Positions 1 through 10,462 of a stretch of 64,000 nt of DNA are shown here, piece after piece. Below the pieces are notes generated by a model. That model was not told where the DNA came from and ran no database searches. It saw only the letters and a list, made by a program, of their open reading frames with translations. Source of the stretch: Paraspadella gotoi (taxonomy: Eukaryota; Chaetognatha); the NCBI GenBank assembly GCA_051294375.1, contig CM119267.1, forward strand, positions 20,213,476 through 20,277,475, written 5' to 3'. Within the stretch, counting starts at the first letter, position 1; every line of letters begins with the position of its first letter. The position numbers were made by a program, and so were the translations under genes.

Positions 1-349
1 TTAATTATTTAATTAATTAGGCAATAATTAATTGATCCAAAATGTTTGTTTTGATTGATTGGACTGATTAATTAATTAATTGATAAATTAATTGCCTAAT
101 TGATTATTAACTGATTAATAATTTTATTAATTATATTCCATCTTCAGAATTTACATTTTAAAGAAAAAGAAAAAGAAGCATAATCTTAAGCATAAAACAG
201 GTTTTTGTTTTTCTCACATTTAAACATCATTTTCCACTCCAACGATTCCATCGAAACTTGAAATTTCCAGTTTAAATCACAACTTTCTACCACATACAAA
301 ATTTCACGTAAGCTCCCATCAAATAGTGAAATATATTTTTTGTTTTCCA

Positions 350-510
350 TAAAACTCATTTCCACCTCGGACGATCCATCAAACCTCATATCCAGCTCAA
401 GCACACACTTCCCTACCCCACACACAAAATATTTCATTCCAATCCAATCCATCCAATCACGAGTAATTTGTATTTTTGTTTAGAGGTGGGACGGACGGAC
501 GGACATCATT
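350..510 (-). repeat. Dispersed repeat ending in (GGAC)n, copy 1
   Basis: This stretch shares several short blocks with 41,350-41,520 (reverse complement) and 59,915-60,040. They include 'aactcattt', 'cggacgatcc', 'cacacacttc' and 'ccacacacaaaa', followed by a (GGAC)n tract and 'catcattttt' at 490-515. A weaker neighbour at 215-345 shares 'cgattccatcgaaacttgaa' and 'accacatacaaaatttcac'. The order of blocks and the fixed GGAC end suggest one interspersed repeat family of about 150 bp. I see no terminal inverted repeat or protein signal and cannot assign a class. Confidence 0.6.
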
Positions 511-1194
511 TTTTTTTGGGATAATTTTCATAATTTGATTTCTGGACATGATATAATGACCATGGCCCGTCAAGATGTGAGTGGGCGACCACACCCGACC
601 CAAAGTAAATTATAAAGTCGGCGATCTCTGAAAGCAGACCAACCAAAAAAATAAAAAGAAAAAGTGAACGAGAAAAAAAGAACGAAATTAAAACCTGAAT
701 ATTTGCGAGAAGACGAGACGAGCCACCACCCCAAAATCGTGGTTTTCGGAACCAATCAACCTCAGACGGAATGCCAGTCAAGTAGCGCAGGAAGAAAACT
801 TTTTCATTGGACAAATAAAACGATCAAGCAGAAGGAAGAGAGAGATAGCTAATATTGTAATTTTAAAAGAGAGAGAATAGAGAGAGAGAATAAAATAAAA
901 TGAGGGGGAAATTTGTTAATTTTTATTTTATTTTTATAATTTTATATAAAATATTTCTCATTCTCTAATTATTTCTTTTTTTTTTCATTTTTTTTTTTTT
1001 TTTATTTTTTTTTTTATATATTTTTCTTTTTAAAACAGTAAACCAAACATATTAATAACTGTCCCACCCCCAATTTCAAGGACCTCGGACAACAACGCAA
1101 CAACGACGATGACGACGCCCATTTATTACAACGTTAAAAATACAAATTAAATTTAATAAACTCAAATGATCTTTACTTTCTAATTAAAACTTAC

Positions 1195-1350
1195 TCCACT
1201 AGCTGATTCCATTGAAATTTGAATTCCAGCCTCAATGAACCAGTTTTTTAATCACGGACAAAATTTCAACTCAAATTGAATTTATCAAACATAAGTAATA
1301 AGACTTGAAAGGTATGGGAGAAAAGACGGAAGACAGACAGATGGACAGAC
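1195..1350 (-). repeat. Dispersed (GGAC)n-type repeat, diverged copy
   Basis: The order of elements resembles the copy at 350-510: 'gattccattgaaatttga', then 'aatcacggacaaaatttcaa', and finally a run of GACAGACAGA/GGACAGACA at 1,326-1,350. Identity is lower than between the other copies, so family membership is probable rather than certain. Confidence 0.4.
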
Positions 1351-2355
1351 AAATGTTTAAAGTTTTTGATTATCAAACTGACAAGCTTAAACAAAGGAGA
1401 TTTCTGACTGCCATTTGTTTTTTTAAGAAGATATGTTTATCCCACGATTATAGAATAAAACCAATCTTCTTTATTAGTTTGAATTCTGACGACATTTATG
1501 TTATTTAACTGTAATCTGAGAGCATTAAAAAGATTTTGCATTAATTTTTATAATAACATTCACGGAGTACATGACCTAGGATGAGAAAAATAAAAAATGA
1601 AAAAATCAATAATGAAATTTCTTTTTTATAACTGCATAGTTTATTCTACGAGACTGTACATCGCGTCTTAAACCTCTTATTTCTTTAGACCCCGTTCTTT
1701 CTTTGTTTTCTCATTTTCTTTAATTTAGCAAAGTATTTTAGAAATAGATACCCAATTGTTGACCAGGACTAAGACGACACGAAGAAGCGTGCGGTTTGAA
1801 TTTCCCGTCCCGTCCCAATTGCTTCTTTCTTTTTCGTCCCATTTCAGGAAACCGGATGATCCAGTTCGTTGACCCGATTTCAGAACGAGATTCGCCAATG
1901 TCCCGGCTTGTTTTATGACACAAAAGGCAATGCGGTTGCTTCTTTAAAATGTTAGTGAGATAGTCGAGACTTTTATAACTTATAAAAGCTTGTACTATTG
2001 TCAATAAATTATAAAATGTCAGATAAAAAAAACTTTAAAATACGATAAACAAATTTGTGTTTTGTAGATCTTCCCAGAAGACAATACTGACTAGTGAAAA
2101 TAAATTTCAAATTTACTTAAATTATAAAATATAAAATATATTTAACTTTATATAATTTTTTTATAATATAGTTTAATAAAGTAATACAAATAATTTTGCA
2201 ATTTTCGTAGCAAATCTGTCGTCATTTCGATTGAAAAAAAAACCCTCTATTTTCCATCATTTATAAAAGTTAAATTTTTTTTTTTTTTTTTTTTGGTTAA
2301 TAAAAGAACAAACGCAACCTCGTACTTTCGTCACGAGACATCAATCGCGACCAAG

Positions 2356-2372
2356 AGAGAGAGAGAGAGAGA

Positions 2373-2420
<48 letters not shown>

Positions 2421-2460
2421 CAGCAGAGAAAGAGAGAGAGAGACGAGAGAGAAGCAGAGA
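2356..2460. repeat. GA microsatellite at the start of block A
   Basis: About 100 bp of (GA)n with scattered C interruptions. It borders the duplicated block A. The second copy of A is also preceded by (GA)n (13,819-13,905). The Arg/Glu-rich reading frames here are products of the simple repeat and not genes. Confidence 0.95.
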
Positions 2461-3206
2461 TCTAATTTCGAGTATACTGCCGCTCAGAATAAACAAAAAC
2501 GGAATTGATTAGGGTTTTATAAAGCGACGCTGACAATTCACAATAGTTTTTTTCTTTTCTTTTTTTTTTTGTTTGTTTATGCGAATCCTCGTCGCGGGTG
2601 TTCCTCGTCCACTCGAACTCGAGACTTTCCTGTCCGATCGATGAAGTGTTTTTTTTTAGGGGGAAAAACTGAGACAAAACAGACAACAAAACATGAAAAA
2701 AACACTTTGTTAAATCATTTATTAAGTATTCCTTATAATATTGATCACACCCAGGCAAAGCATGACGAAATGAGCCGAAAAAAAGAAAAGAATGATACTA
2801 ATCAGTGGAAAATGTTATTAAATTTGCAAACTAAACTGCGCGTGCGGGGATTTAACTTAAGCACCCGAGATAATAAAACTATTTGCTTGAAAATTTTAAA
2901 ATAAAAAACGAACTTGTTTTCTAAAAATATCGGTTAGTTAGATTTTGAGATTTTGTCACGAAACTTTACCATTTTTCAATAACTAAAAAAAACCGTAACT
3001 GTATTATGTAAAGTTTGTCTTCGTAATAAATGTTTTGTTAGAATAATAATAAAAAATATTCGCTTTTCTTTCTCCAAAACTCGTGACGCGCAAAGTTTGC
3101 ACAAAGTTAAAAAAAAGCGATCAACGAATATTGCCTGTCCCTTTAAAGTTATTTACATTTACAATTTCCGAAGCTCTCGAGCTGAACCCAGAATATTTAA
3201 CGATAA

Positions 3207-3272
<66 letters not shown>

Positions 3273-3601
3273 TAAAATTTGGAATGAAAATGAATAGGAG
3301 ATGACGTAAATAAAGGATATTTATCTGAATTTATCTGAATAGAAAATTGGAAAAAAAAGAATTTTTTCCTCAAAACTCATGATCTTCAAAGGACAAAAAT
3401 TTGTTGTGGAAAAAACCAAGAGAAAACTCATCAGATAGAAAAAACCGCGTTTGACTTTGCATGCAAAGATGGAGGGGAGGATAAGAGGGAGAAAGGGAGG
3501 GAGGATATGTTGAATAGAGAGAGAGAGAAAAAGAGGGAGAGTCAGGGAAAGTTGGAAAGAGAGACAATAGGGGAAAAAGACGTGGACAATATAAAGAAGA
3601 T
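2460..3601 (+). repeat. Duplicated block A, copy 1
   Basis: This block recurs in the same orientation at 13,912-15,102. Shared landmarks are 'gattagggttttataaag', 'cctcgtcgcgggtgttcc', 'actgcgcgtgcggggattt', a CT tract (3,210-3,273 here) and 'gacgtggacaatataaag' at the right end. Differences are mostly one-base indels. Copy 1 stops at a 25-base N gap. Copy 2 continues from the same base into block C. I see no supported coding sequence. Confidence 0.9.
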
Positions 3602-3626
3602 NNNNNNNNNNNNNNNNNNNNNNNNN
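3602..3626. other. 25-base assembly gap at a duplication junction
   Basis: Exactly 25 Ns. Four other gaps (18,223-18,247; 26,236-26,260; 34,644-34,668; 54,872-54,896) have the same length, so the number is a placeholder and not a measured distance. Block A copy 1 ends on its left and inverted block B begins on its right. Confidence 0.95.
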
Positions 3627-3904
3627 AGAATGTCATTCATTTATTTCAAAAATAAATATTAACGTGCTCTAACCTTAATATAAGCTAACGAAAAATGTTG
3701 TCAAAACGGTTTAGAACGTTTTTTTCCCTTTTAAAACTTCAAGGTGTGAAAGCTCGAGAAAGCCTCTTGACCCTGCGAAAACGGAATATCCTCGTCTTTA
3801 TTTAGGAGTGACTTCTTCGTATCCTCCTTCCTTCTTCTCCTCATTTTCGACGTCTCGTCGCCAAGAGAGAAGTGAATCCATCATCCGGGACGACACTCGT
3901 CACA

Positions 3905-4380
3905 ATCCAACCTTCGCGCCACTCTTTGATGGATGATTATCGCCCTATAATCGAATCGCACGCCCACTCTGATTGGTTATATCCGTTCTATACAGCGTGA
4001 ATCCGTCACGGCCCACGCCATTGAGGTATGAATATCACCCATTAAAGCTAAATCGTATGCCTACTTGATTGGTTTATAGTCGTCTCTTATAAGCTGAATC
4101 GCGTCCAGCACTTTATTGATATTTGATATATTCGCTCCCTTAAATCTGAATCGTCCCGCCCATCTGATTCGTTTAAATCGCCCGCCCTTAAATTTCTGAA
4201 ATCATCACACGCCCACTTGATTGGTTTATATGGCCTCTTATTACTGATATTACGCCGTCTTTTGATCGATATCTCCCTCCAAAACTTATTCACCGCCTCC
4301 ACTCCATTAATTTATATCGGCCCTTCAAAAATCCGAATCTTTTCCGCCCCTTCTATTGATTTCTTGAAAATGTGAATCCA
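3905..4380 (-). repeat. Degenerate copy of the 46-bp promoter-like array
   Basis: Repeated 'cgcccac..tgattggttata' modules spaced about 45-60 bp, the reverse complement of the regular array at 21,255-21,690. Several units have lost bases from the CCAAT or TATA part. It belongs to inverted block B. Confidence 0.75.
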
Positions 4381-5238
4381 AAAAGAGAGTGATACAAAAT
4401 GAGAAGATGAGAGAGAGAGTAGAGAGAGGAGAGGAGAGAAGAGACGAGAGAGAGAGAGAGAAGGAGAGAAGAGAGAGAGAGAGATTAACTCAGATATTAA
4501 AAATTTATAAGGAAAAAATCAAAATCCTTCAAATCTCCTTCCAACTTCAAATCCGTCTTCTCCTCTACCCACCCAATTTTCGCACTCCATCTTACCTTCT
4601 TCGAATCGAATTCGTCGCGATTATCGTCGTCAGCGGAATTACGACGAAATCAACGACATCGCGCCCCCGCAGCCGCCGTTGCCGCAGCCGCCGTGCGCCG
4701 CACAGTTCGACGCCATCGTCGCCGTTGTCCCTCCCGCGGAGCATGGCGCCACGATTCCATTCCGGCGGATCAAATCGAATTCGTGTCGACGAACGCCAGA
4801 AAATCATTTTACTCGCCAATGGTTTCTTTTTTTCTCCTTCTTTAAAAAATATCAAACTCTACAACGTTCTTGACGCGGCATTCGTCGACGTCTCCGCTGA
4901 GAACGCCCCGGTAAATTATTTACTATTTATTATTATTCGTTTATTATATAGTGGTTGAGCGCATTGACCCCGTCATCATTGATTTTTTCGCAATCGCTTT
5001 TCCCCGGTCGCATATCCGGCCGTTTGCCTAAAGTTCCCCGCCGCTTATCGCCGCCGCTTTTCGCAGCAACTTTCGCCGCGACTTTTCGCCGCTCGGCTCC
5101 ATCTCCCGCCACGGATTCGCGCTGACGTCCGCGATTTTCCCGGCGGCGAATTCGCCCCGCAGCGTCATCGGATTTTTACGAACTTTGGAGAGATCACTAG
5201 CCGCCGCCCGCCAATGTCGGCGCTTCGCCTACGAAATC

Positions 5239-5251
5239 GTTTCCATGGCAC
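5239..5251 (-). promoter_or_regulatory. RFX X-box lacking one base (block B forward arm)
   Basis: 'gtttccatggcac' corresponds to the intact X-box at 20,385-20,398 in the inverted arm, where the half-site reads GGCAAC on the same strand. The missing A breaks the palindrome. It shows the one-base-deletion type of difference that separates the arms. Confidence 0.5.
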
Positions 5252-5942
5252 ATGTCTCGATTTTCTCCGTCGTCAAATGACCGTCCGTCGTCGTCGTCGT
5301 CTCGTCGTTCGTCGTCATAGAGACGACCACGAACTTTTCTCTGCGATTATTTCCTTCTTCATTTTTGGTCGATCACTTTTGTCTTCATTTCATTGCCTTC
5401 AATTTTAATTGAACGTTTTGTTTTTTTTTGCCAGAAGTGTGACTCATGCCAGGCAACTAGTCAGGCCACGCCATCGACCGCCACCCCACTCGCCAGACTA
5501 CGCCTCCGACAGCAACGACACACTTCTTGCCAGTCAAGCTTCCGCCGCCCAAAAATTCCGCGATTTTATTTCGAGCCTCGTCCCATCAGATGGCGCCTTC
5601 AAATGGAAGTTCGTTCGACTACTTCGACGAAACGTGTCGCTGAACGTCACCTATAACTATTGCTTGACGTTTGGGATCGCCCGTAAACCGCATCGACCGC
5701 CCGCGCCCGCCGACGCTCTCTAGTCTCTCTCTCTCTCTTCTCTTCTCTCTCTCTCTCTTTCCTCTCTCTTCTCTCTCTCTCTCTCTCTCTCTCTGCTTCT
5801 CTCTCTCTCTCTCTCTTTCAAAATCGGCACCGATTTGTCGCGCTTAAAAAAAAGAAGAAAGATTACACGCCGGAATTCGCGTTCCCCCGGCGTCGAAATC
5901 CTCACGTTATTTTTCCGGCGTCAACAAATGGTCGCATTATAG

Positions 5943-6358
5943 GAAAAATAAAAGACGAACGACGAACGGCGTCGTCTTTCGTTCGTCGCTATCGTCGTCG
6001 TCGACGTCGCGGCGGCGCAAGCGAAACGCGTCGCCTTCGCGCGTTCGGAACTCGGATTCGCCGCGGCGTTCGCCGGCTTCGCCGCCGCTGCCGACGCCGG
6101 CCTTCGGCCCCGACCTTTCACCGCCGCTCGCGTTTTTCGTCGCCTTCGATCGAAACAGCGCCGTTTTCTCGCGCCTCGGCCGAAAAGGACCCGGAGCGGA
6201 TCGAGGGAAGATGCTCTCGCTCGAGATTGGGAAAGAACTCCGCGTGCGCTCGAGGAAGGTCGGCACGTGCGCGGGCCGAGAAGATGCGGCGCGGTGGAAA
6301 AGAGGATTACGTGCGCGAGGATTCGGACGTCGATGAGGAAGGGGAAATAAATTCGAGG
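5943..6358 (+). pseudogene. Frame-broken copy of the acidic/basic candidate exon
   Basis: Counterpart of the minus-strand candidate exon at 19,293-19,703. The ends are kept: 'cattatag' before and 'gagg' followed by GTGAGTGAG after. The reading frame is interrupted by one-base differences, so the run of residues readable in the other arm is split among frames. Its status depends on whether this arm is a real duplicate or an error-rich assembly copy. Confidence 0.4.
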
Positions 6359-6952
6359 GTGAGTGAGACGAGGGTACGGGGAGATGGGTGAGGCTTCTAA
6401 TGATAAAGTGCCAATGGGTGTGAAAGTAATACGTATCCCGAGTGAAAAGGGGGGGAAATGAGTGTCAGAAACCAACTGTTAAGGGAGCGATCGATGAATG
6501 AACACAAACGCGATAAAGACGAAGTGACTCGGCGGGATATCGAGCGATAAAAACGACGGAGGGGTAGGAGCGAGGAGGTCAGTCACCGAAGCGTCTGCCG
6601 AGCGGGAGAGTAAGTAAACTGCGTTTTCTGTGACATAAAAAAGTAAGAGATGGCGCTCGGAGATACTATATAAAGAAAGATGGCGAAAGAAGAGGAAGGA
6701 GTCGTTAAGAGGGAAGAGAAAAAAGAAGTTGCACGACTACGAAGACGACGGACGATGACGGAAAAACGACTTTCGTTTCATCGATCGTCAGCGGAAATTA
6801 ATCGTATTGCAAATGTAAACAACAAACCGAAACTCTCGAAGATGGAATGGACGCGAACGAAATCCGCCCTTCGGCGCGAAGCTGTTTAGTGATTGTTCTC
6901 CTGCGAGGACAGACATTGTCGCTGAAGAGACGGAGATACGTCGATTTATATA

Positions 6953-6988
<36 letters not shown>

Positions 6989-7488
6989 AGAGGAGAGAGA
7001 GAGAGGAGAGGAGGAGGAGAGGAAAGAGAGGAGAGAGGAGAGAGAAAGATATAGAAAGTGGATAGAATGAGGAAAAATATTTAGAGAATTATGAGAGATG
7101 AGAGGAAAATAATCAAAAAATATGAAAAAAATAACGACAGGGACTCGGAAACAGAATAAATATCACGAAGAAATAAAAATAGAAGATGGAGGAAATTAAA
7201 GAAGAAAGAAAGAAAAAGAAGAAAAAAAAGAAAGAAAGAAAGAATAAAGAAAAGAAGAAAGACTAACGGAGAAATTAAAGTAAAAGAAAGCGGGAAAGAA
7301 AAAAAGGGCTGTATTTGTTTATTTCTTTATGATAGTGTCTGTGATACAAACCCAACTCCTGAAAAAATGAAGTGAGATTAGATGAGAGAGAGAGGGAGAG
7401 GAAGAGGAGAGAGAGGGGAGAGAGGAGAGGAGAGAGAGAGAGAAGAGAGAGAAGAGAGACGAGAGAGAAGAGAGAGAGAGAAGAGAGA

Positions 7489-7566
7489 GAAAGAGCCAAG
7501 CCTAAGTTCAACATTTGAATTTATGTTGTCGTCTTCTTCGTCTTCGTCGTCGTCGTCGTCCGCCAT
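7489..7566 (-). CDS. Candidate N-terminal segment starting Met-Ala-(Asp)5
   Basis: On the minus strand an ATGGCGGAC start opens a frame beginning MADDDDDEDEEDDNINS that runs into a CT microsatellite. The equivalents in the other C copies (ATG at 13,719 and 18,003, plus strand) read ATGGCGACGAC, one G shorter, which changes the frame. The ATGGCGG context recurs at several candidate starts in this window. No donor site is obvious before the microsatellite. It may be the start of a real acidic protein or just a transcribed (GAC)n tract. No family is recognised. Confidence 0.2.
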
Positions 7567-8422
7567 CGGCGATCTTTATGCTTTTCTCCCCGCTTTTCCT
7601 CTTGTCAGCGGGAAATCGCCTTCATTTTTTTTTTTCTGCTTTCGAGTTTCTTGTTCATAGGGCGAAAGGGAATCGCCGTGCTTTTCTCGCGCGTCGGAAA
7701 AAGATTGTTAACGACGGTGGATCATTAGTCGGAACTTGGTCGGAACGTTGGTTTCCTGGTCGGAATTATGGCGAAAGTACACCGGGTGGGACCATATATC
7801 GAGAGGCAAAATTTAAAAAAATCATTACTCTTAAAACTCTTAATGATTTATAAAATCTGAACAAAATATTCGTATAATACTCTTTCTTAGCTTTTAGACA
7901 TTTATTTATTGTCGGTTTCTCCGACTGTTGGAAAAAAAAGTTTGATTACTTATTTTTAATCTCAATCGAAGGCATAACAGTTAAAAAATATTTTTTGAAA
8001 CTCTACACTTATTGTAGTATTGTTATAATTAATGCCTCTTGGTGGAAAAAAAATTTCCAAAGAAGCAAGTAAGGTTCGTTAAGTACTGTTATGCGTTTGT
8101 TTTTTATTAAACTTACTTTTATTAAAAATTATTTAACGATATTATCAGATAATTAATTAACCTGTAAGATATCTGAATGCATAATAAAAAGGTCAAAATG
8201 GTAAGAAATACATTAAAGTATTTGGACGATTTAACATATAATTAAATTTTTCCTAAAATTTTTTGTTTTACTTCACCTGCAAAAAAAAATTAAATAAGTT
8301 TATTTAGTTAGTGATGAAAAGCTTAAATCATGGTAATTTGAGATAAGACGTAACACTGTATATTCCAGAAACGGACCAACTTAAAAATATTAAAAAGTAT
8401 GGCATTTATTGTATGCAATACA

Positions 8423-8424
8423 TA
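8423..8424. other. Empty TA target site of the Tc1-like element (block C copy 1)
   Basis: The reverse complement reads 'gcgcgcgTAtgtattgcatac'. In block C copy 2 the same flanks enclose a 629-bp element with the TA duplicated. The site here is uninterrupted. Confidence 0.8.
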
Positions 8425-8595
8425 CGCGCGCATAAAACGACTAATCGGAAAATTGTGGGATCGCGGCTTTGTTACAAACTAATGAACTGACAAGTTAATA
8501 ACTGAACAGGGATGAAATGGTGAAACAAATTATCAGTGAAATAAAAAAGGAACAAAAAAAAAAAAAAAACAACAATCGACGATTGTTTAAAACAG

Positions 8596-8850
8596 CAGAA
8601 CAAGCAGCCATCGAAACAGCCGAAAGAACAGCCGAACGAAACAGCCGTCGAAACAGCCATCGAAACAGCCGACGAATCATCCGACGAAAAACCGACGAAA
8701 CAGCCGAAGAAGCAGCCAATGAAACAGCCGAACGAAAAATCCGACGAAACAGCGAAGAACAGCCGACGAAACATCGACGTAACAGCGTCGAAACAGGTCG
8801 ACCAAACAACGACGAAACAACCGACGCAAACAGGCCGACGCACGGATCGA
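8596..8850 (+). repeat. 12-bp minisatellite (ACAGCCGACGAA-like)
   Basis: About 20 imperfect units of 'cagccgacgaaa' type, with 'cagccatcgaaa' and 'cagccgaacgaa' variants. It recurs inverted at 11,815-12,060 and 16,725-16,970. The 12-bp period keeps all frames open and produces low-complexity ORFs (TAE/TDE-rich or FRR/FVGC-rich), which I do not regard as genes because indels between copies do not preserve a frame. Confidence 0.85.
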
Positions 8851-8947
8851 GACTGAAACGGAAACCGGGATTGATCTGAATCAACCGTTGTGTCCATGGG
8901 CGGAAAAGAGAAACTGACGCTTTGCAACGCGATGTTCTACGGTGGCG

Positions 8948-9024
8948 CGGGAGGGATGGAACGGGGGTGAGGAGGGGAATGAGAAGTGGGGAGGGGTGGG
9001 GGAATAGCAGGGGGCGGGGGAGGG
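8948..9024 (+). other. G-rich tract with quadruplex potential
   Basis: Around ten runs of three to five G occur within about 77 bases, separated by short loops of one to about ten bases, so at least two adjacent G4 structures could form. The C-rich equivalents lie at 11,600-11,705 and 16,515-16,610. The feature is therefore common to all three copies of block C. Confidence 0.6.
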
Positions 9025-9430
9025 CATCGGAAGTGGTGAAATTGAGAGTCGAGTTGTGAGAAGGGAAGGAGGGAGGAATGGTGAAGAAGGGCAACGATTT
9101 GTAGCCCTATGGTTCTTCCCCCAAAAGCGCCCCACTTTAGTTTAATGAAATTGGTAAAACCTAATATAGAAATTATCTTATTCATTTAATAAAATAAGCT
9201 ATCTCGAGCGCCAGACTTTGGACAGCGCTTTGGTGGGTTTCAGGCCTCCATCACTCTGTTAAAGATATGGCATAGCAAGGTCCCTGCAATCTTTTCCTTA
9301 AGACACTCTCACAGATCGTTATTCATCCAGAGTACCTGGGTTTCCCTTTAATGAAGTGGTATAATGTTTCAAAGAATGTTTCACATTGTATGAGAATGAA
9401 GAGAATATGAGAATTAATGTAAGTTTTTAA

Positions 9431-9535
9431 GTATAAAACGATTAGGTTAGGGTTAAAAGAATCGGTTAGGGGTTAGTTATAGGGGGTTTAAGTAGTATTA
9501 GTGTTTAGAATTAGAATTTAGGTTGTTAAAAGATG
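9431..9535 (+). repeat. Degenerate telomere-like (TTAGGG-related) segment
   Basis: 'attaggttagggttaaaag' followed by 'cggttaggggttag' and further TTAGG-like words. The inverted copies at 11,140-11,212 and 16,045-16,130 read CCCTAA-like. The array is short and irregular, so it is an interstitial remnant or a simple AT/GGG repeat, not a chromosome end. Confidence 0.55.
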
Positions 9536-10349
9536 CCTTCGTGAATGAGGAAAAGGTTCGAAGAAAGTGAAGGGTTATGTAGCAAGAGTTGGTGAAAAAG
9601 CCCGTGAGAGAATGTGAGGACCGAGCTGAGAAAAAAGAGGCGGGAGTTAATGGATGGAGAGAAAGTAAAAGTTAATGTCGCGTTTGAAAAAAAAGGAGAC
9701 ATGGTTGGGTTTCGATGGTGGGATTGAAAACAACAGAACAAAACATAACAAAACAAAAATAGTAGGAGATAACGGACGATTTATGTTTGGAAGTTTTGTT
9801 TTTTTTTAATCTCCAACTCGAAAAAAAAAACAAAAACATAATTTCGTTAAATTCCGTTTTGTCGACAACGACGAAGACCAAACGACAACAACGACAACAA
9901 AAACTTTTTCCCATTCGCAGTCGCTTCCCTTTTGTTTTTTCTGTCGATTGCGCGGGAGAGGCGTTAATCAAATGCCAGCCGTCGCGACGCTCGGCGGTGA
10001 CGCGGGTTCCATCGCATTCTCGGTTCCATCATTCCTTTTTTTTTTCTGCTTTTCTCCGATTTACGTCAGGTTTTGGCGTCATGTTGTTCGCTTTCATTTC
10101 ATTTGTTTTTACGCCTTCGTTCTCTCGCCGCCGTCTCTCTTCACGTCGCCGTTACTTGCTCTTTCTTTCTTTTTTTCTTTTTTCTTTCTTTTTTCTTTCT
10201 CTTTCTTTCTTCTTTTCCTTCTTTCTTTCTTCTTCTTTCTTTCTTTCTTTTCTTTCTTTCTCTTCTCTTTTTTTACTCTCTATTTTTTCTTCTCTCTCTC
10301 CTAAAGCCGTATTGCATTAAATATTGTCTGATTGTTTCTTTCTTCATTT

Positions 10350-10378
10350 ATTTCTCTCTCTCTCTCTTCTCTCTCTGT

Positions 10379-10460
<82 letters not shown>

Positions 10461-10462
10461 TC
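10350..10462. repeat. CT microsatellite at the head-to-head C/C junction
   Basis: More than 100 bp of (CT)n preceded by a 10,160-10,290 polypyrimidine (TTTC)n tract. At 10,471 the sequence turns into the inverted copy of block C, skipping the part equivalent to 10,190-10,470. The full, uninterrupted version of this tract in reverse complement is at 15,100-15,410. Confidence 0.9.

Larger units (their letters stand above)
1..2290. other. Unique AT-rich intergenic stretch with dispersed repeats
   Basis: TTAATTAATT-rich DNA with long A and T runs (the T-rich run at 970-1,030 is the most extreme). I see no open frame with convincing codon use. A GC-richer island at 1,745-1,960 has an 88-residue frame on the minus strand, but it opens at TTG, matches no family I know and has no splice or promoter support. 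Copies of a short dispersed repeat lie at about 215-345, 350-510 and 1,195-1,350 and are listed separately. Nothing else is recognisable here. Confidence 0.6.
3627..7380 (+). repeat. Duplicated block B, forward arm
   Basis: The block is the reverse complement of 18,192-21,960. Landmarks are 'agaatgtcattcatttattt' at the left end, the degenerate 46-bp array at 3,905-4,380, the GC-rich 4,590-6,480 region, the GA tract at 6,954-7,050 and 'caaacccaactcctgaaaaa' at the right end. Arms differ by many single-base indels and by small losses. The 46-bp array is clearly more regular in the other arm, and an RFX-type site intact there lacks one base here. This arm is therefore probably the noisier one. 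Confidence 0.9.

Noticed and set aside
1738-2004. 88-residue minus-strand frame in a GC-richer island with a CLLC motif
   Set aside because: It has a TTG start, no recognised family, no clear splice sites, and a single copy only.
8517-8879. 120-residue frame rich in TAE/RRNS units, with equivalents at 11,800-12,178 and 16,423-17,031
   Set aside because: It is a 12-bp minisatellite that leaves every frame open. Indels between the three copies do not preserve one frame.
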